Shown piece by piece: positions 34,001-44,105 of a stretch of 64,000 nt of DNA. The first letter of the stretch is position 1, and each line of letters begins with the position of its first letter. The notes under the pieces were generated by a model. It did not search any database, was not told where the DNA came from, and was given only the letters and a program-made list of their open reading frames with translations. The position numbers and the translations under genes were made by a program. The DNA is from Setophaga petechia (taxonomy: Eukaryota > Chordata > Aves > Passeriformes > Parulidae): the NCBI GenBank assembly GCA_024362935.1, contig JANCRA010000067.1:481795-545794 (forward strand), written 5' to 3'.

Positions 34001-35873
34001 TTTTCTTTAAAAAAATTGTATTTTTCTAAACAAACCCTGAGGTGCTTCAATGAGCAAGGCCTGGGAGAAGGAAATGGGTTGTTGGAGCTGGATCCAAGGA
34101 GTGCAGGATTTGTGGAGCACAAGGACATTTTGCAGGAAGCAGAAGATAAAGGAGAAGGTAAAAAAACCTCAATGTATTTTCTAATTATTTTTTGTGGTTT
34201 TTAAATTAATCATAACCAGGATATTAATTAGAAGTAATGTGCTAGTCTTAAATCACTTTTAGCCACATAGCTGAGTATTGTTATACAGATTTTATTGGGA
34301 AAATCACTGAAAATTTAAGTTTTTCTAAAAAAAGTTTTTCTAAATAAAAATCTTTAAGGTGCTTCAATGAGCAAGGTCTGGGAGAAGGAAATGGGTTGTT
34401 GGAGCTGGATCCAAGGAGTGCAGGATTTATGGAGCACAAGCACATTTTGCAGGAAGCAGAAGACAAAGGAGAAGGCAAAAAAACCTCAATGTGTTTTCTA
34501 ATTAATTTTTGGGGTTTTTTAAATTAATCATAACCAGGATATTAATTAGAAGTAATGTGTTAGTCTTAAATCACTTTTAGCCACATAGCTGAGTATTGTT
34601 ACACAGATTTTATCGGGAAAATCACTGAAAATTTAAGTTTTTATAAAAAAAGTTTTTCTAAATAAAAATCTTTAAGGTGCTTCAATGAGCAAGGTCTGGG
34701 TTGTTGGAACTGGATCCAAGGAGTGCAGGATTTCTGGAGCACGAGGACATTTTGCAGGAAGCAGAAGATAAAGGAGAAGGCAAAAAAACCTCAATGTATT
34801 TTATAATTATTTTTGTTTTTTTTTAAATTAATCATAACCAGGATATTAATTAGAAGCAATGTGCTAGTCTTAAATCACTTTTAGCCACATAGCTGAGCAT
34901 TGTTACACAGATTTTATTGGGAAAATCACTGAAAATTTAAGTTTTTCTTAAAAAAAATTGTATTTTTCTAAACAAACCCTGAGGTGCTTCAATGAGGAAG
35001 TCCTGGGAGAAGGAAATGGGTTTTTGGAGCTGGATCCAAGGAGTGCAGGATTTGTGGAGCACGAGGACATTTTGCAAGAAGCAGAAGACAAAGGAGAAGG
35101 CAAAAAAACCTCAATGTATTTTCTAATTAATTTTTGGGTTTTTTTTTAATTAATCATAACCAGGACATTAATTAGAAGCAATGTGTCAGTCTTAAATCAC
35201 TTTTAGCCACATAGCTGAGTATTGTTACACAGATTTTATTGGGAAAATCACTGAAAATTTAAGTTTTTCTAAAAAAAGTTTTTCTAAATAAAAATCTTTA
35301 ATGTGCTTCAATGAGCAAGGTCTGGGAGAAGGAAATGGATTGTTGGAGCTGGATCCAAGGAGTGCAGGATTTCTGGAGCACAAGGACATTTTGCAGGAAG
35401 CAGAAGATAAAGGGGAAGGCAAAAAAACCTCAATGTATTTTCTAATTAATTTTTGGGGTTTTTAAAATTAATCATAACCAGGATATTAATTAGAAGCAAT
35501 GTGATAGTCTTAAATCACTTTTAGCCACATAGCTGAGTATTGTTACACAGGTTTTATTGGGAAAATCACTGAAAATTTAAGTTTTTCTAAAAAAAGTTTT
35601 TCTAAATAAAAATCTTTAAGGTGCTTCAATGAGCAAGGTCTGGGTTGTTGGAGCTGGATCCAAGGAGTGCAGGATTTGTGGAGCACGAGGACATTTTGCA
35701 GGAAGCAGAAGATAAAGGAGAAGGCAAAAAAACCTCAATGTATTTTCTAATTAATTTTTGGGTTTTTTTAAATTAATCATAACCAGGATATTGATTAGAA
35801 GTAATGTGCTAGTCTTAAATCACTTTTTGCCACATAGCAGAAGACAAAGGAGAAGTTAAAAAAACTTTAATGT
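31084..35873. repeat. Satellite of about 15 units with 304-, 318- and 320-bp classes
   Basis: CCAGGATATTAATTAG (with variants) starts at 31114, 31418, 31722, 32027, 32347, 32667, 32971, 33275, 33578, 33896, 34216, 34534, 34838, 35160, 35478 and 35783. The periods are 304, 304, 305, 320, 320, 304, 304, 303, 318, 320, 318, 304, 322, 318 and 305. The 318-bp class has an extra 13 bp (GAGAAGGAAATGG region). The 320-bp class also has a CAAACCCTGAGG variant. The last unit is truncated near 35840. Other constant blocks are GGAGCTGGATCCAAGGAG, CATTTTGCAGGAAGCAGAAG and CACTTTTAGCCACATAGCTG. Open frames of 60-71 codons recur in the long units but not in the short ones, so I do not call a gene. Confidence 0.97.
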
Positions 35874-35904
35874 ATTTGTGTCCCTGCCAGAGGAGAAAGA
35901 TCCT

Positions 35905-36955
35905 ACAAAAATTAAAATTATGCATTAATTAGCATGAAGAGCAATAAATCAATAACCAGGAAAGGTTAATTTTTAAAAAAATAATTAAAGAGAATGATGT
36001 ACTTTAGAGCCAATGAACATTCATTTCTTTAGTAAAAATTAATAACCAATAATAATAAGAAAGAATAACAAATTAATAACCAATAACCTGTAACCAGTAA
36101 AGGTTATTTTTTAAAAATTAATTAATTAAAGAGAATTATGCACTTTAGAGCCAATGAACATTCATTTCTTTAGTAAAAATTAATAACCAACAATAAAAAC
36201 CAATAATAACCAATTATAACCAATACCCAGTAAAGGTTAATTTAAAATATTAAGCAATTAATTAAAGAGAACAATGTACTTTAGAGCCAATGAACATTCA
36301 TTTGTTTATTTTAAATTAATAACCAATAATAATAACCAATAATAACCAATTAATAACCAATAACCCATAACCAGTAAAGGTTATTTTTTAAAAACTAATT
36401 AATTAAAGAGCATGATGTACTTTAGAGCCAATGAACATTCATTTCTTTAGTAAAAATTGATAACCAATAATAATAACCAATAATAACCAATTAATAACCA
36501 AACCCAAGTAAAGGTTAATTTCTTACAAAATAGTTAATTAGTTAATTAGAGAGAATGATGTAATTTAGAGCCAGTGAACATCAATTGCTTTAGTAAAAAT
36601 TAATACCCAATAATAATAACCAATAATAACCAATTAATAACCAAACCCAAGTAAAGGTTAATTTCTCAAAAAATAATTAATTAGTTAATTAGAGAGAATG
36701 ATATAATTTAGAGCAAATGAACATGAATTTCTTTAGTAAAATTAATAATAAACAATAATAAACAATTAATAAGCAATAACCAGTAAAGGTTATTTTAAAA
36801 AAAGAATTAATTAATAAATTAAAGATAATTATGTAATTTAGACCAAATGAACATGAATTTCTTTATTAAAATTAATAACAAACAATAAAAACCAATTAAT
36901 AACCAATAACCAGTAAAGGTTAATTTTAAAAAAAGAATTAATTCATTAACCAGGA
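35905..36955. repeat. AT-rich satellite, about 141-bp units, 7 copies
   Basis: A GAGCCAATGAACAT marker (with variants) starts at 36007, 36148, 36284, 36425, 36568, 36711 and 36841, giving periods of 141, 136, 141, 143, 143 and 130 bp. Units hold AATAACCAATAATAACC runs and CCAGTAAAGGTTAATTT. It is immediately adjacent to the 304/320-bp satellite but not similar to it. Confidence 0.93.
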
Positions 36956-36966
36956 AAGATTAATGA

Positions 36967-37753
36967 AAAATAAAATTATCCAAATGAAATGGCTGAAATA
37001 GTGGAAGTCCAAGCCATAATTTCTGGGATGCTGCATCAAGATTTGTGGCAACCTGGGTGTGGTGACTTTGAGTTTTCTCACTTCCTGAAGGATTAAAATT
37101 TTATTTCTTGCCTGGTTCTCCCTGGTCAGTTGGGCCAAATTCCCTTTTCATGCCAAAGGTCAAAGGGGATGGATCAGATGATGCCAGAAATCCTTCTCTG
37201 GGATTTCTTCCTATTATTTTATCAGTCCATAAATGTGATTTAGGTGTGAAAAATATTCCTATAATTTTCTCCACTTCACTTTACCAATATTGATGATCTT
37301 GATGACTCAAATTCTTTCATGTTGGAATCACCTGAGTTTCTCCTCTTTCCTTGTGGGCAGTTTTTTACTGAGACACAGTCGATGGGAAAAAATTGATGTG
37401 AGAAAGAGCATCTGAGAAAGCAACAGCTGCCTCATCCAAGGACATGGTTTCTTTGAGCAAGAAGTTGTTTTATAAATTATGTGATAACAGGAGGGAAAAA
37501 AGAAGCCACAAACATCTTCAGAAAGGTGTGGCTGACTTTTATAGCTCTATTTTTGCAATATGTATGAGCCTTATTACTGTGATTATCAAAGTGTTTCTGT
37601 TCATCAATAAATTCAAGATATTGTTGGTCATCATCGGATGAGCAAGTCTCCCGTCTGCCCTGTCATTTCCTTGTCCCTTTTTTTATAAGATCAATTTAAT
37701 TTCATTTTTTGCATCGTCCCATTTGATTTCTCTCTCCCCTCCAGAAGTTCAAG
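36967..37753 (+). repeat. Inverted repeat, left arm, interrupted by a solo LTR
   Basis: The sequence from AAATAAAATTATCCAAATGA to GAAGTTCAAG is the reverse complement of 38222-38691, with few mismatches. Without the inserted LTR and its extra target copy (320 bp), the arm is 467 bp against 470 bp for the right arm. No protein is encoded. Confidence 0.9.
37352..37665 (+). mobile_element. Solo LTR, family A copy 2, with perfect 6-bp target duplication
   Basis: Starts TGTGGGCAG and ends TGCCCTGTCA. The exact duplication TTTCCT flanks it at 37346-37351 and 37666-37671. TTTATAG near 37537 and AATAAA at 37606-37611 match the 10063 copy, which shares nearly the whole 314 bp apart from a 13-bp indel after the TTTATAG box. 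The two copies have different target duplications, so they are independent insertions and not the two ends of one provirus. The right arm of the inverted repeat lacks it. Confidence 0.93.
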
Positions 37754-38221
37754 CTGCAGAATTAAGGAAAATCTGGGAAGGATCATCTCCAGGAGGATGC
37801 TGGGGTGTAAAACGAGGCAGAACAAAATCAGAGCTGGCTGCCAGCCAGGGAATTCTGTGTCTTTCCAAAGGTCTGGGTATTCCTACACTTTTTCTTTTTT
37901 TCTTCCCATTCCCACACTAAGAGATTCCCAGGGGATTTTGGTAATTCCAGACCTCGCTGTGCATGTTTGAAACCAGAGCTGGCCAAGACAGAGACACAAA
38001 ACTTCTCGAGGTCATCCAGACCTGGCTTTGTCCTCCTCGTGTTCCAAAGGATTTCATCTGGCCTTCAAAATCCTGTCTTTATTCAGTTATAACATTTTGG
38101 GGCCCTGGGAAGTTGATTTTCTTCTATTTTATCTTCCATTTTATCCGGGTCTATAAAGATGTTTCTGTGGGTAAATGATTCCACCTCTCACAGAAATATT
38201 TTCATTTTGAATACACAAAGA
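37754..38221. other. Spacer between inverted-repeat arms
   Basis: About 468 bp with no recognisable gene or repeat. Confidence 0.5.
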
Positions 38222-38691
38222 CTTGAACTTCTGTAAGGGAAACAGAAATCAAATGGGACTATGCAAAAAATGAAATTAAATTGATCGTATAAAAGAAGGG
38301 ACAAGAAAAGAGGAAAACTTCAGGTGATTCCAACATGAAAGAATTTGATTCATCAAGATCATCAATATTGGTAAAGTGAAGTGGAGAAAATTATAGGAAT
38401 ATTTTTCACACCTAAATCACATTTATGGACTGATAAAATAATAGGAAGAAATCCCAGAGAAGGATTTCTGGCATCATCTGATCCATCCCTTTTGACCTTT
38501 GAGCATGAAAAGGGAATTTGGCCCAACTGACCAGGGAGAACCAGGCAAGAAATAAAATTTTAATGCTTCATGAAGTGAGAAAACTCAAAGTCACCACACC
38601 CAGGTTGCCACAAATCTTGATGCAGCATCCCAGAAATTATGGCTTGCACTTCCACTATTTCAGCCATATCATTTGGATAATTTTATTTTCC
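38222..38691 (-). repeat. Inverted repeat, right arm (empty site for the LTR)
   Basis: Reverse complement of the left arm. At the position of the LTR insertion it reads continuously, GGGACAAGAAAAGAGGAAAAC, with no LTR and only one copy of the target. Part of this arm (GAAATTAAATTGATC to GTGGAGAAAATTAT) also occurs at about 43483-43630 and 47158-47300. Confidence 0.9.
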
Positions 38692-39112
38692 TTCTGATTT
38701 GGAACCTTTCCCAAAAAAGACTTTCAAGCCTTTATGCAAGACACAAATCTTATAATGTCTTAAAAAAATAATGATTCTGGGATGATAATTTAATGAAAAA
38801 TATCTATTCTCCTCTGTATTTTCCCAGGTTTAGGTGAGTTAAAATGATATCAAGGGAGAAAAATACAATATAAGCCCCTCCTAGATAGGCACAGAAAAAG
38901 AAAGGGTGTTTGAAGCAGAACGAGGCGTGGGGAGATGAAAAATGACAGCAGGAAAACGAGGGCTGATGATTAGGAGATATTTCCTGAAAAACCACAACCA
39001 CCAGATGACTGCGACGTTCCCAAGGGAAAGGGTGGGAAATCTTTTCCTTTTGGCTTCTGATGTTGGATAAAGCCCCGAGGGACAATTCCACAGAACCCAC
39101 TGCTGTCGGTGC
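38692..39112. other. Spacer, no feature recognised
   Basis: AT-moderate sequence with only a short minus-strand open frame of 98 codons and no recognisable domain. Confidence 0.4.
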
Positions 39113-39408
39113 TGATGCCTCAGGTTTTGGATTTTATATTTTCAGATTCTGTGCTGCTTTAGTGTGTGGGTCTGAGCTTCACATCAGGGCATGGTGAGCT
39201 CTGTGCACAGAGCAGGGAGACAAAACAATTCCTGCTCCAGCTGGGCACCAAGGACAAATGATCCAAATCTCAGCCCAGGAGCACAAACCCCGTGGGCTGG
39301 AGAGAGAAAAACAAGCAGGGTGGGACTGCCTGGGCTAAAGCTGGGCTGGGACAATGAACTGCAAGATGCAAATGGAGCAGAACTGATCCCAGGGAGAGAG
39401 CCCATTGT

Positions 39409-39792
39409 TGCAGACATCTTTTCATGAAAAATCCTTTCTTTAAGATTTTTCCTCCTGGGAAGCTGAGAGACCTCAGGAACAAAATGTAAACATTGATTAT
39501 CTGCTGCTGTGGAATGCAACAGGTGCATCTGTGATTGGTCTCATGTTAGTTTGTTTGTAATTAATGACCAATCACAGTGAGCTGGCTCACACTCTCTGTC
39601 CAAGACAGAAGCTTTGTTATCTTTCTTTGTTATTTTATTCTTAGCCAGCCTTCTGATGAAACCTTTTCTTCTATTCTTTTAGTATAGTTTTAATGTAAGA
39701 TATACTATAAAATAATAAATCAGCCTTCTGAAACATGGAGTCAGATCCTCGTCTCTTCCCTCAACCTGAGACCCCTGTGAACACCATCACAA
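39409..39792 (+). mobile_element. LTR, family C copy 2, nested in family E
   Basis: Runs from TGCAGACATCTTTTC to ACACCATCACAA. Flanking ATTGT (39404-39408) and CTTGT (39793-39797) differ at one base and are compatible with a 5-bp target duplication. The 11-kb family E copy reads straight through this point (GAGAGAGCCCGGGAGCGCTC), which confirms the insertion. Confidence 0.8.
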
Positions 39793-39915
39793 CTTGTGAG
39801 CTCTCGTGCATTTTGGGGCCATTTTGGTTCATCTTGGGTTCAGCCCTGGCTGGGCTCTTGTGCTGCCCAAGGTGCATCCATGGAGGAGATCCTTTTCATA
39901 AATCCCTGCTTTATT

Positions 39916-40221
39916 ACAGAATCACACAAGGTTGGAAGAGACCTTTAAGGTCATCCAGTCCAGCCCAGCCCCAACAGCTCAACTCAACCCTGGCACCCAG
40001 TGCCACATCCAGGCTTTGTTAAACACACCCAGGGATGGGGACTGCACCACCTCCCTGGGCAGAACATTCCAGAACTTTATCACTCTTGCTGTAAAATCCT
40101 TTTCCTAATTTCCAATTATATTTCCCTTGAGGCTGTGTGCTCTGGTTGTGTCAGTGCTGCTGCAGAAAGAGCCCAGCCCCAGCTGAGCACAGGCACCTTT
40201 CAGCAGCTGTGGAAATCGATT
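39916..40221 (-). mobile_element. CR1 fragment, antisense, nested in family E
   Basis: CR1 landmarks on the + strand are ACAGAATCACACAAGGTTGG, AGAGACCTTTAAGGTCATCC, CCCAGGGATGGGGACTGCAC, CCTCCCTGGGCAGAACATTC and GTCAGTGCTGCTGCAGAAAG. The intact family E copy has TTTATTCTTTAGC where this copy has TTTATT, the CR1 fragment, then CTTCAGC. About 306 bp. Confidence 0.85.
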
Positions 40222-40321
40222 CTTCAGCCCTGTCCAGCCTCTGCTCCAGGTCAGCCCTCACCAGGCATCAGGGCCAGCTCAGGTCATCACTGCTGGCCTG
40301 GGAATCATTGCCCTGATGCCT

Positions 40322-40665
40322 GAAGGAGATGGAACAGAGACTTGACAGAGTTAAGGGGAATAAAATGAAGATTTATTGAAACGTCTTCAAAGGCCACACC
40401 CTGGCAGTACCCAGATGGCTCCAAAATGGAAGAGGGCTTGGTCATGAGCTCTCACATTTTTATAAGTTTTAGTCCATTTGCATATTGGAGTTAACTGTCC
40501 AATTAATGGCTGCAAATTATGAAGTTTCAGCCTCCTTGTTTGCTTGCCCACGTTCCCCCTTTCATGTTGTTCATGCTTGAAGTTTGAAGAGATTGTCCTT
40601 GAATCTCCAGCTAGAAAGGGATTGTTTGGTCTTTATCACCCTATGAAAAGACCCTAGTAGCACCT
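40322..40665 (-). mobile_element. LTR, family H, antisense
   Basis: Read on the minus strand: a TATA-like box from + strand TTTTTATAAGTTTTAGTCC, a polyadenylation signal from + strand AAGATTTATTGAAACG, and a U5-like end with GACAGAGTTAAGG. The blocks GGCCACACCCTGGCAGTACC and CCCACGTTCCCCCTTTCATG are ones I associate with a common songbird LTR. The exact ends and a target duplication were not found. Confidence 0.6.
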
Positions 40666-40679
40666 TATATAAAGCTAAA

Positions 40680-41155
40680 ATCTTTATATATATTTTTTAA
40701 ATAGTTATGTATATGTATACGTGTATGTATATGTATCTATATCTATCTATATATATCTATTTATATATCTATTTATATTTTATATATATATATTTGTATA
40801 TATATATTTATATTTATTATATATTATATATATTATATATATTATATATTTTTATGTATATATATTTATATATATTTATATATCTATTTATATTTTATAT
40901 ATATATTTGTATATATATATATTTATATTTAATATATATATAATATATATTATATATAATATATATTTTTATGTATATATATTTATATATATTTATATTT
41001 AGATATATTTATATATCTATTTATATATCTATTTTTATTTTTATTTTTTTTTTTTGTTTTTATTTTTAACGCAAATAAATTATTTATATTACATACATTA
41101 AATACAATATGTTATAATATATATATATATATAATTTATATATTTATACACCAAA
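40680..41155. repeat. TATATATTTA AT microsatellite tract
   Basis: Irregular TATATATTTATATAT and GTATATGTAT runs, a T run near 41046, and a second TATA run near 41120. The 78- and 93-codon frames of I, Y and L are composition artefacts. Confidence 0.9.
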
Positions 41156-42624
41156 ACAGAAAATAAAAACTTAAAACCCAAGGTAGGAGGCCCAGATGAT
41201 GTTTTGTGTTGAATTTTGTATTTCAGCAATGATTTTCCCAGCTTGCATAAGAGCATTTCAGCAGCTCCAGCTGCCTAATCCTCCAAAGACATTTTTCCAA
41301 AAGTTTGGCTATTAAAATCCACACAGTAAAATTCTGGCTGGAAGAAATAAAGATTCCAGTCCAGCAGATCCTTTGCTGGGGTAATATTTTGACACTTTAT
41401 CCTGCCTTAATGCCAATGATAATGACAGCAATAATCACTTTAATCTTTAATTTTTCAATCATTTTATCTCCCTGAGAGAAATTGAAGATTATTAAGACAC
41501 CAAACCTCACATAAAGGCCTCGTCCTGCCTGGATTTTGCATTTTATTCATATTTTCTCTTTCCAAACCTCTGCTTCCCTTTCCCTGGGAAATACCACGCT
41601 TTTCTAAAGGTCAGCTGGAGAAAATAAAAGGCTTTTTATGAAATGCAAACCGTGTGGATTTCCACTTGTGCTGCAGAAGAATTTGCCTGTCATTGTGAAG
41701 TGGAATTAAATCTTTTATAAGGTAAAAAAGGTAATATTTTTGGAATGGTGAGCACCAAATGTGTCCTGCAGCAGGTTCCTGGGCTGGGAGTGCTCTTAAA
41801 AAGCTCTGCTGATTTTAAATTAAATTCCTGGCCTTAGTTTATTTTCTGACTTTTAGTTTTATTTTCACTGTTTTGGGAATACCTTGGGAATCCCATCCAG
41901 GTGGTGGCCACACTGTCCTTGGAATTACAAATTTCCATAATTAGAAATATTCCCTGTGTCCAACACTTCACAGAGGGAGTTTTAGATCTTCTGTAAGATA
42001 TTTATAAATTCAGAGTCCTGCTTTTTATAGTATTTTCTATTTCCTTCAGTATTTCATGAAGAAATAGACAGTATTAAGCGAGTTTCATTTATGTTTGAGC
42101 CCATGGCTCTCTAACATATTTTTGAGGCTGTTTGGCCAAATTTTGTCCAAAAATTCTTCATAAAACAGAAGGAAAAAGCCCATGGAATAAAGGATGGAAC
42201 TACAACCTGGAAAAATCTGTGCTCAGGATTTATTCTTCCCCTGCATCTGCTCCTCCATCCTGCCCCACCCTCAAATGTCAGCTTGCCCTGGTTTCAGTCT
42301 CTATTTTGGGGGATTTTGGTGGATTTTGGTGGTTAAAACACTGAGGGAACGTTGGCATCCAACCCCTAATTCCCAATGGGAATGTCAATCCAGCACCTCC
42401 AGAGGAGAGATTCAGCTGCAGAAATAGAAATTAATTTGTGCTTCTGTTTAGGAAAGGAGCTGGTTCTGCTTTCCTTAATTCCATGGGGATGCTGCTCCTC
42501 CTCAGGAAAAGGAAAGTTGGATTTGTGTTGCTCCTGAAGTGAAATTCTCAATTTGAGTATTTTCCTCTGGATGAGGCGTTAAAAAAAGCTCATTCCTGGC
42601 TGCCAGTGTCAGTAAAGGGAATAA
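41156..42624. other. Apparently single-copy sequence, no gene recognised
   Basis: About 1.5 kb of ordinary composition without repeats I can see. Short open frames (60-77 codons) carry no recognisable domain. Confidence 0.45.
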
Positions 42625-42628
42625 TAAA

Positions 42629-42830
42629 ATCATAGAATAATTTGAATTATAAGGGACCCTAATGATCATAGAATTATTTGAATTATAAGGGACCTCAATG
42701 ATCATACAAAAATTTGAATTATAAGTGACATTAATGATCATAGAATAATCTGAATTATAAGGGACTTCAATGATCAAACAAAAGGTTGAATTACAAGGGA
42801 CCTTACAGTCATCTAAATGTTGTTAAACCT
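42629..42830 (-). repeat. 36-bp tandem repeat derived from a CR1 3' end
   Basis: ATCATAGAATAATTTGAATT followed by ATAAGGGACC recurs at 42629, 42665, 42701, 42737 and 42773, an exact 36-bp period for five copies. The motif resembles an antisense CR1 tail (ATCATAGAAT, then AAGGGACCT and TCATCTAA), so the tail itself seems to have been amplified. A minus-strand frame at 42502-42777 is a repeat artefact. Confidence 0.9.
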
Positions 42831-43311
42831 TGTGACATTGCACTGGAGCTGGCAAAAAAGGGATTTATTATCTACTCAGCTTTTCCTCTGAAGAAATTTT
42901 ATCTTATCTCTCATTCAGCATCTCTATCCACTGAGTTAATTAGTCCTGCCTTCTAATTAGCCCTCTAATCTCAGCCATCAGAAAGTTCCAGTTGAAGCTT
43001 ATCAGCTAAACATTGGATAATGGAGATAAAAATCTTAATTTCCAGGTTCCTGCCATCCAAAAATAGGTGGAAAGTGTCTGGATGTGCAGAGGGGCCTTGT
43101 TGAGAGTTAAAATTGGAAACCTCTTGTTCAGGTGCCACAAAAATGTCCTGAATGGAGCAGAATTCTATTGGTCCTTGAATTCCATCCAGGATTTCCCCCA
43201 GTTTTTTCAGCTCCTGTTAAATTTTATCCTGTGCTACAAAGTGTTCCCAGCTCCTGCCAGCATGGGGCTGATTTCAGAGGCTTTGAGCTTTAAGGAATTT
43301 CATTTTTTAGG
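42831..43311. other. Spacer, no gene recognised
   Basis: The 106-codon frame at 43067-43387 runs into the neighbouring element and has no recognisable domain. Confidence 0.4.
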
Positions 43312-44105
43312 TGTTGGACCCCTGGCTGGTGAGAATTTCAGATTTCTGTGCTGCCAGGCACTGACCCCCAAGAGAACACTGCACTGACCTGAGGCTGTGG
43401 AGAAGCTTCCAGAATGGAATGAGAGAACTGGGATTGTGGGTGTGGAGTTTGGATAGAAGTGTGTGAGATCACAGGGTGGGAAACAAATGGGACTATCCAA
43501 AAAATGAAATTAAATTGATCTTCTAAAAGAAGGGTCAAGGAAAGAGGAGAACCTCCGGTGATTCCAACATGAAATAATTTGATTCATCAAGATCATCAAT
43601 ATTGGTAAAGTGAAGTGGAGAAAATTATGGGTGAGTTTAATGGTTTAGAATATGATAATATATATAGAGCAAGATGGAGGTTTTAGGGTGGAGACTGCTC
43701 CTTCTTCTTCTTCTTCTTCTTCTTCTCCTTCTCCTTCTCCTTCTCCTTCTCCTTCTTCTTCTCCTTCTCCTCCTTCTTCTTCTCCTTCTTCTTCTCCTCC
43801 TCCATGGGTTTGGGTGGTTTTGTGTAATTGGATAAAAAGTCCCCATTGCAGCCATGGGTGGTTGGTTATTGGGTTAAAAGTGAAAATAATTTCGGTGTCA
43901 TTTCTTAATTGGACAGTTGATCCTTCAAAGGCCTTGCAGAGAGAGAGATGGGGCTCCATTTTTAGTTTGTTGGGGTGAAGTGCTGCAGAACTCAGGGTTT
44001 GTGAGACTGGGACAGAGATAAGAGCTGATAAACAGCTGAGTCCCAACACAAAATTCTGTTTTGAGAGCTTCAATCCCCACCCTGATCCAGGCAGAAAAAG
44101 AAGAT
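43312..44105. mobile_element. LTR-like element, family G copy 1, with CTT tract
   Basis: TGTTGGACCCCTGG at the left and TGATCCAGGCAG at the right bound a block shared with 46985-47750 and, in reverse, with 55189-55897. Shared blocks are CAGATTTCTGTGCTGCCAGG, GGCTGTGGAGAAGCTTCCAG, CATGGGTTTGGGTGG and GGGGCTCCATTTTTAG. It holds a CTT/CTCCTT tract at 43698-43803 and a 150-bp segment (43483-43630) missing from copy 3. Frames of pure R, S or E/G across the tract are artefacts. Orientation of the source element is uncertain. Confidence 0.65.

Larger units (their letters stand above)
39113..40270 (+). mobile_element. LTR-like element, family E, with two nested insertions
   Basis: Starts TGATGCCTCAGG and ends GGCATCA, with three segments (39113-39408, 39793-39915 and 40222-40270) matching the uninterrupted copy at 11261-11720. 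Removing the nested LTR and CR1 fragment leaves about 470 bp, close to the 460 bp of the intact copy. I see no convincing target duplication around the whole element. Confidence 0.75.

Noticed and set aside
32147..35149. Recurrent 62-71-codon frames (MYFSKQTLR...) in the long satellite units
   Set aside because: Short units lose this frame through the 13-bp difference, the minus strand is open too, and nothing resembles a known protein.
10063..37665. The two family A LTRs as the 5' and 3' ends of one provirus
   Set aside because: Their target duplications differ (CATCAG and TTTCCT) and the DNA between them has no retroviral genes.
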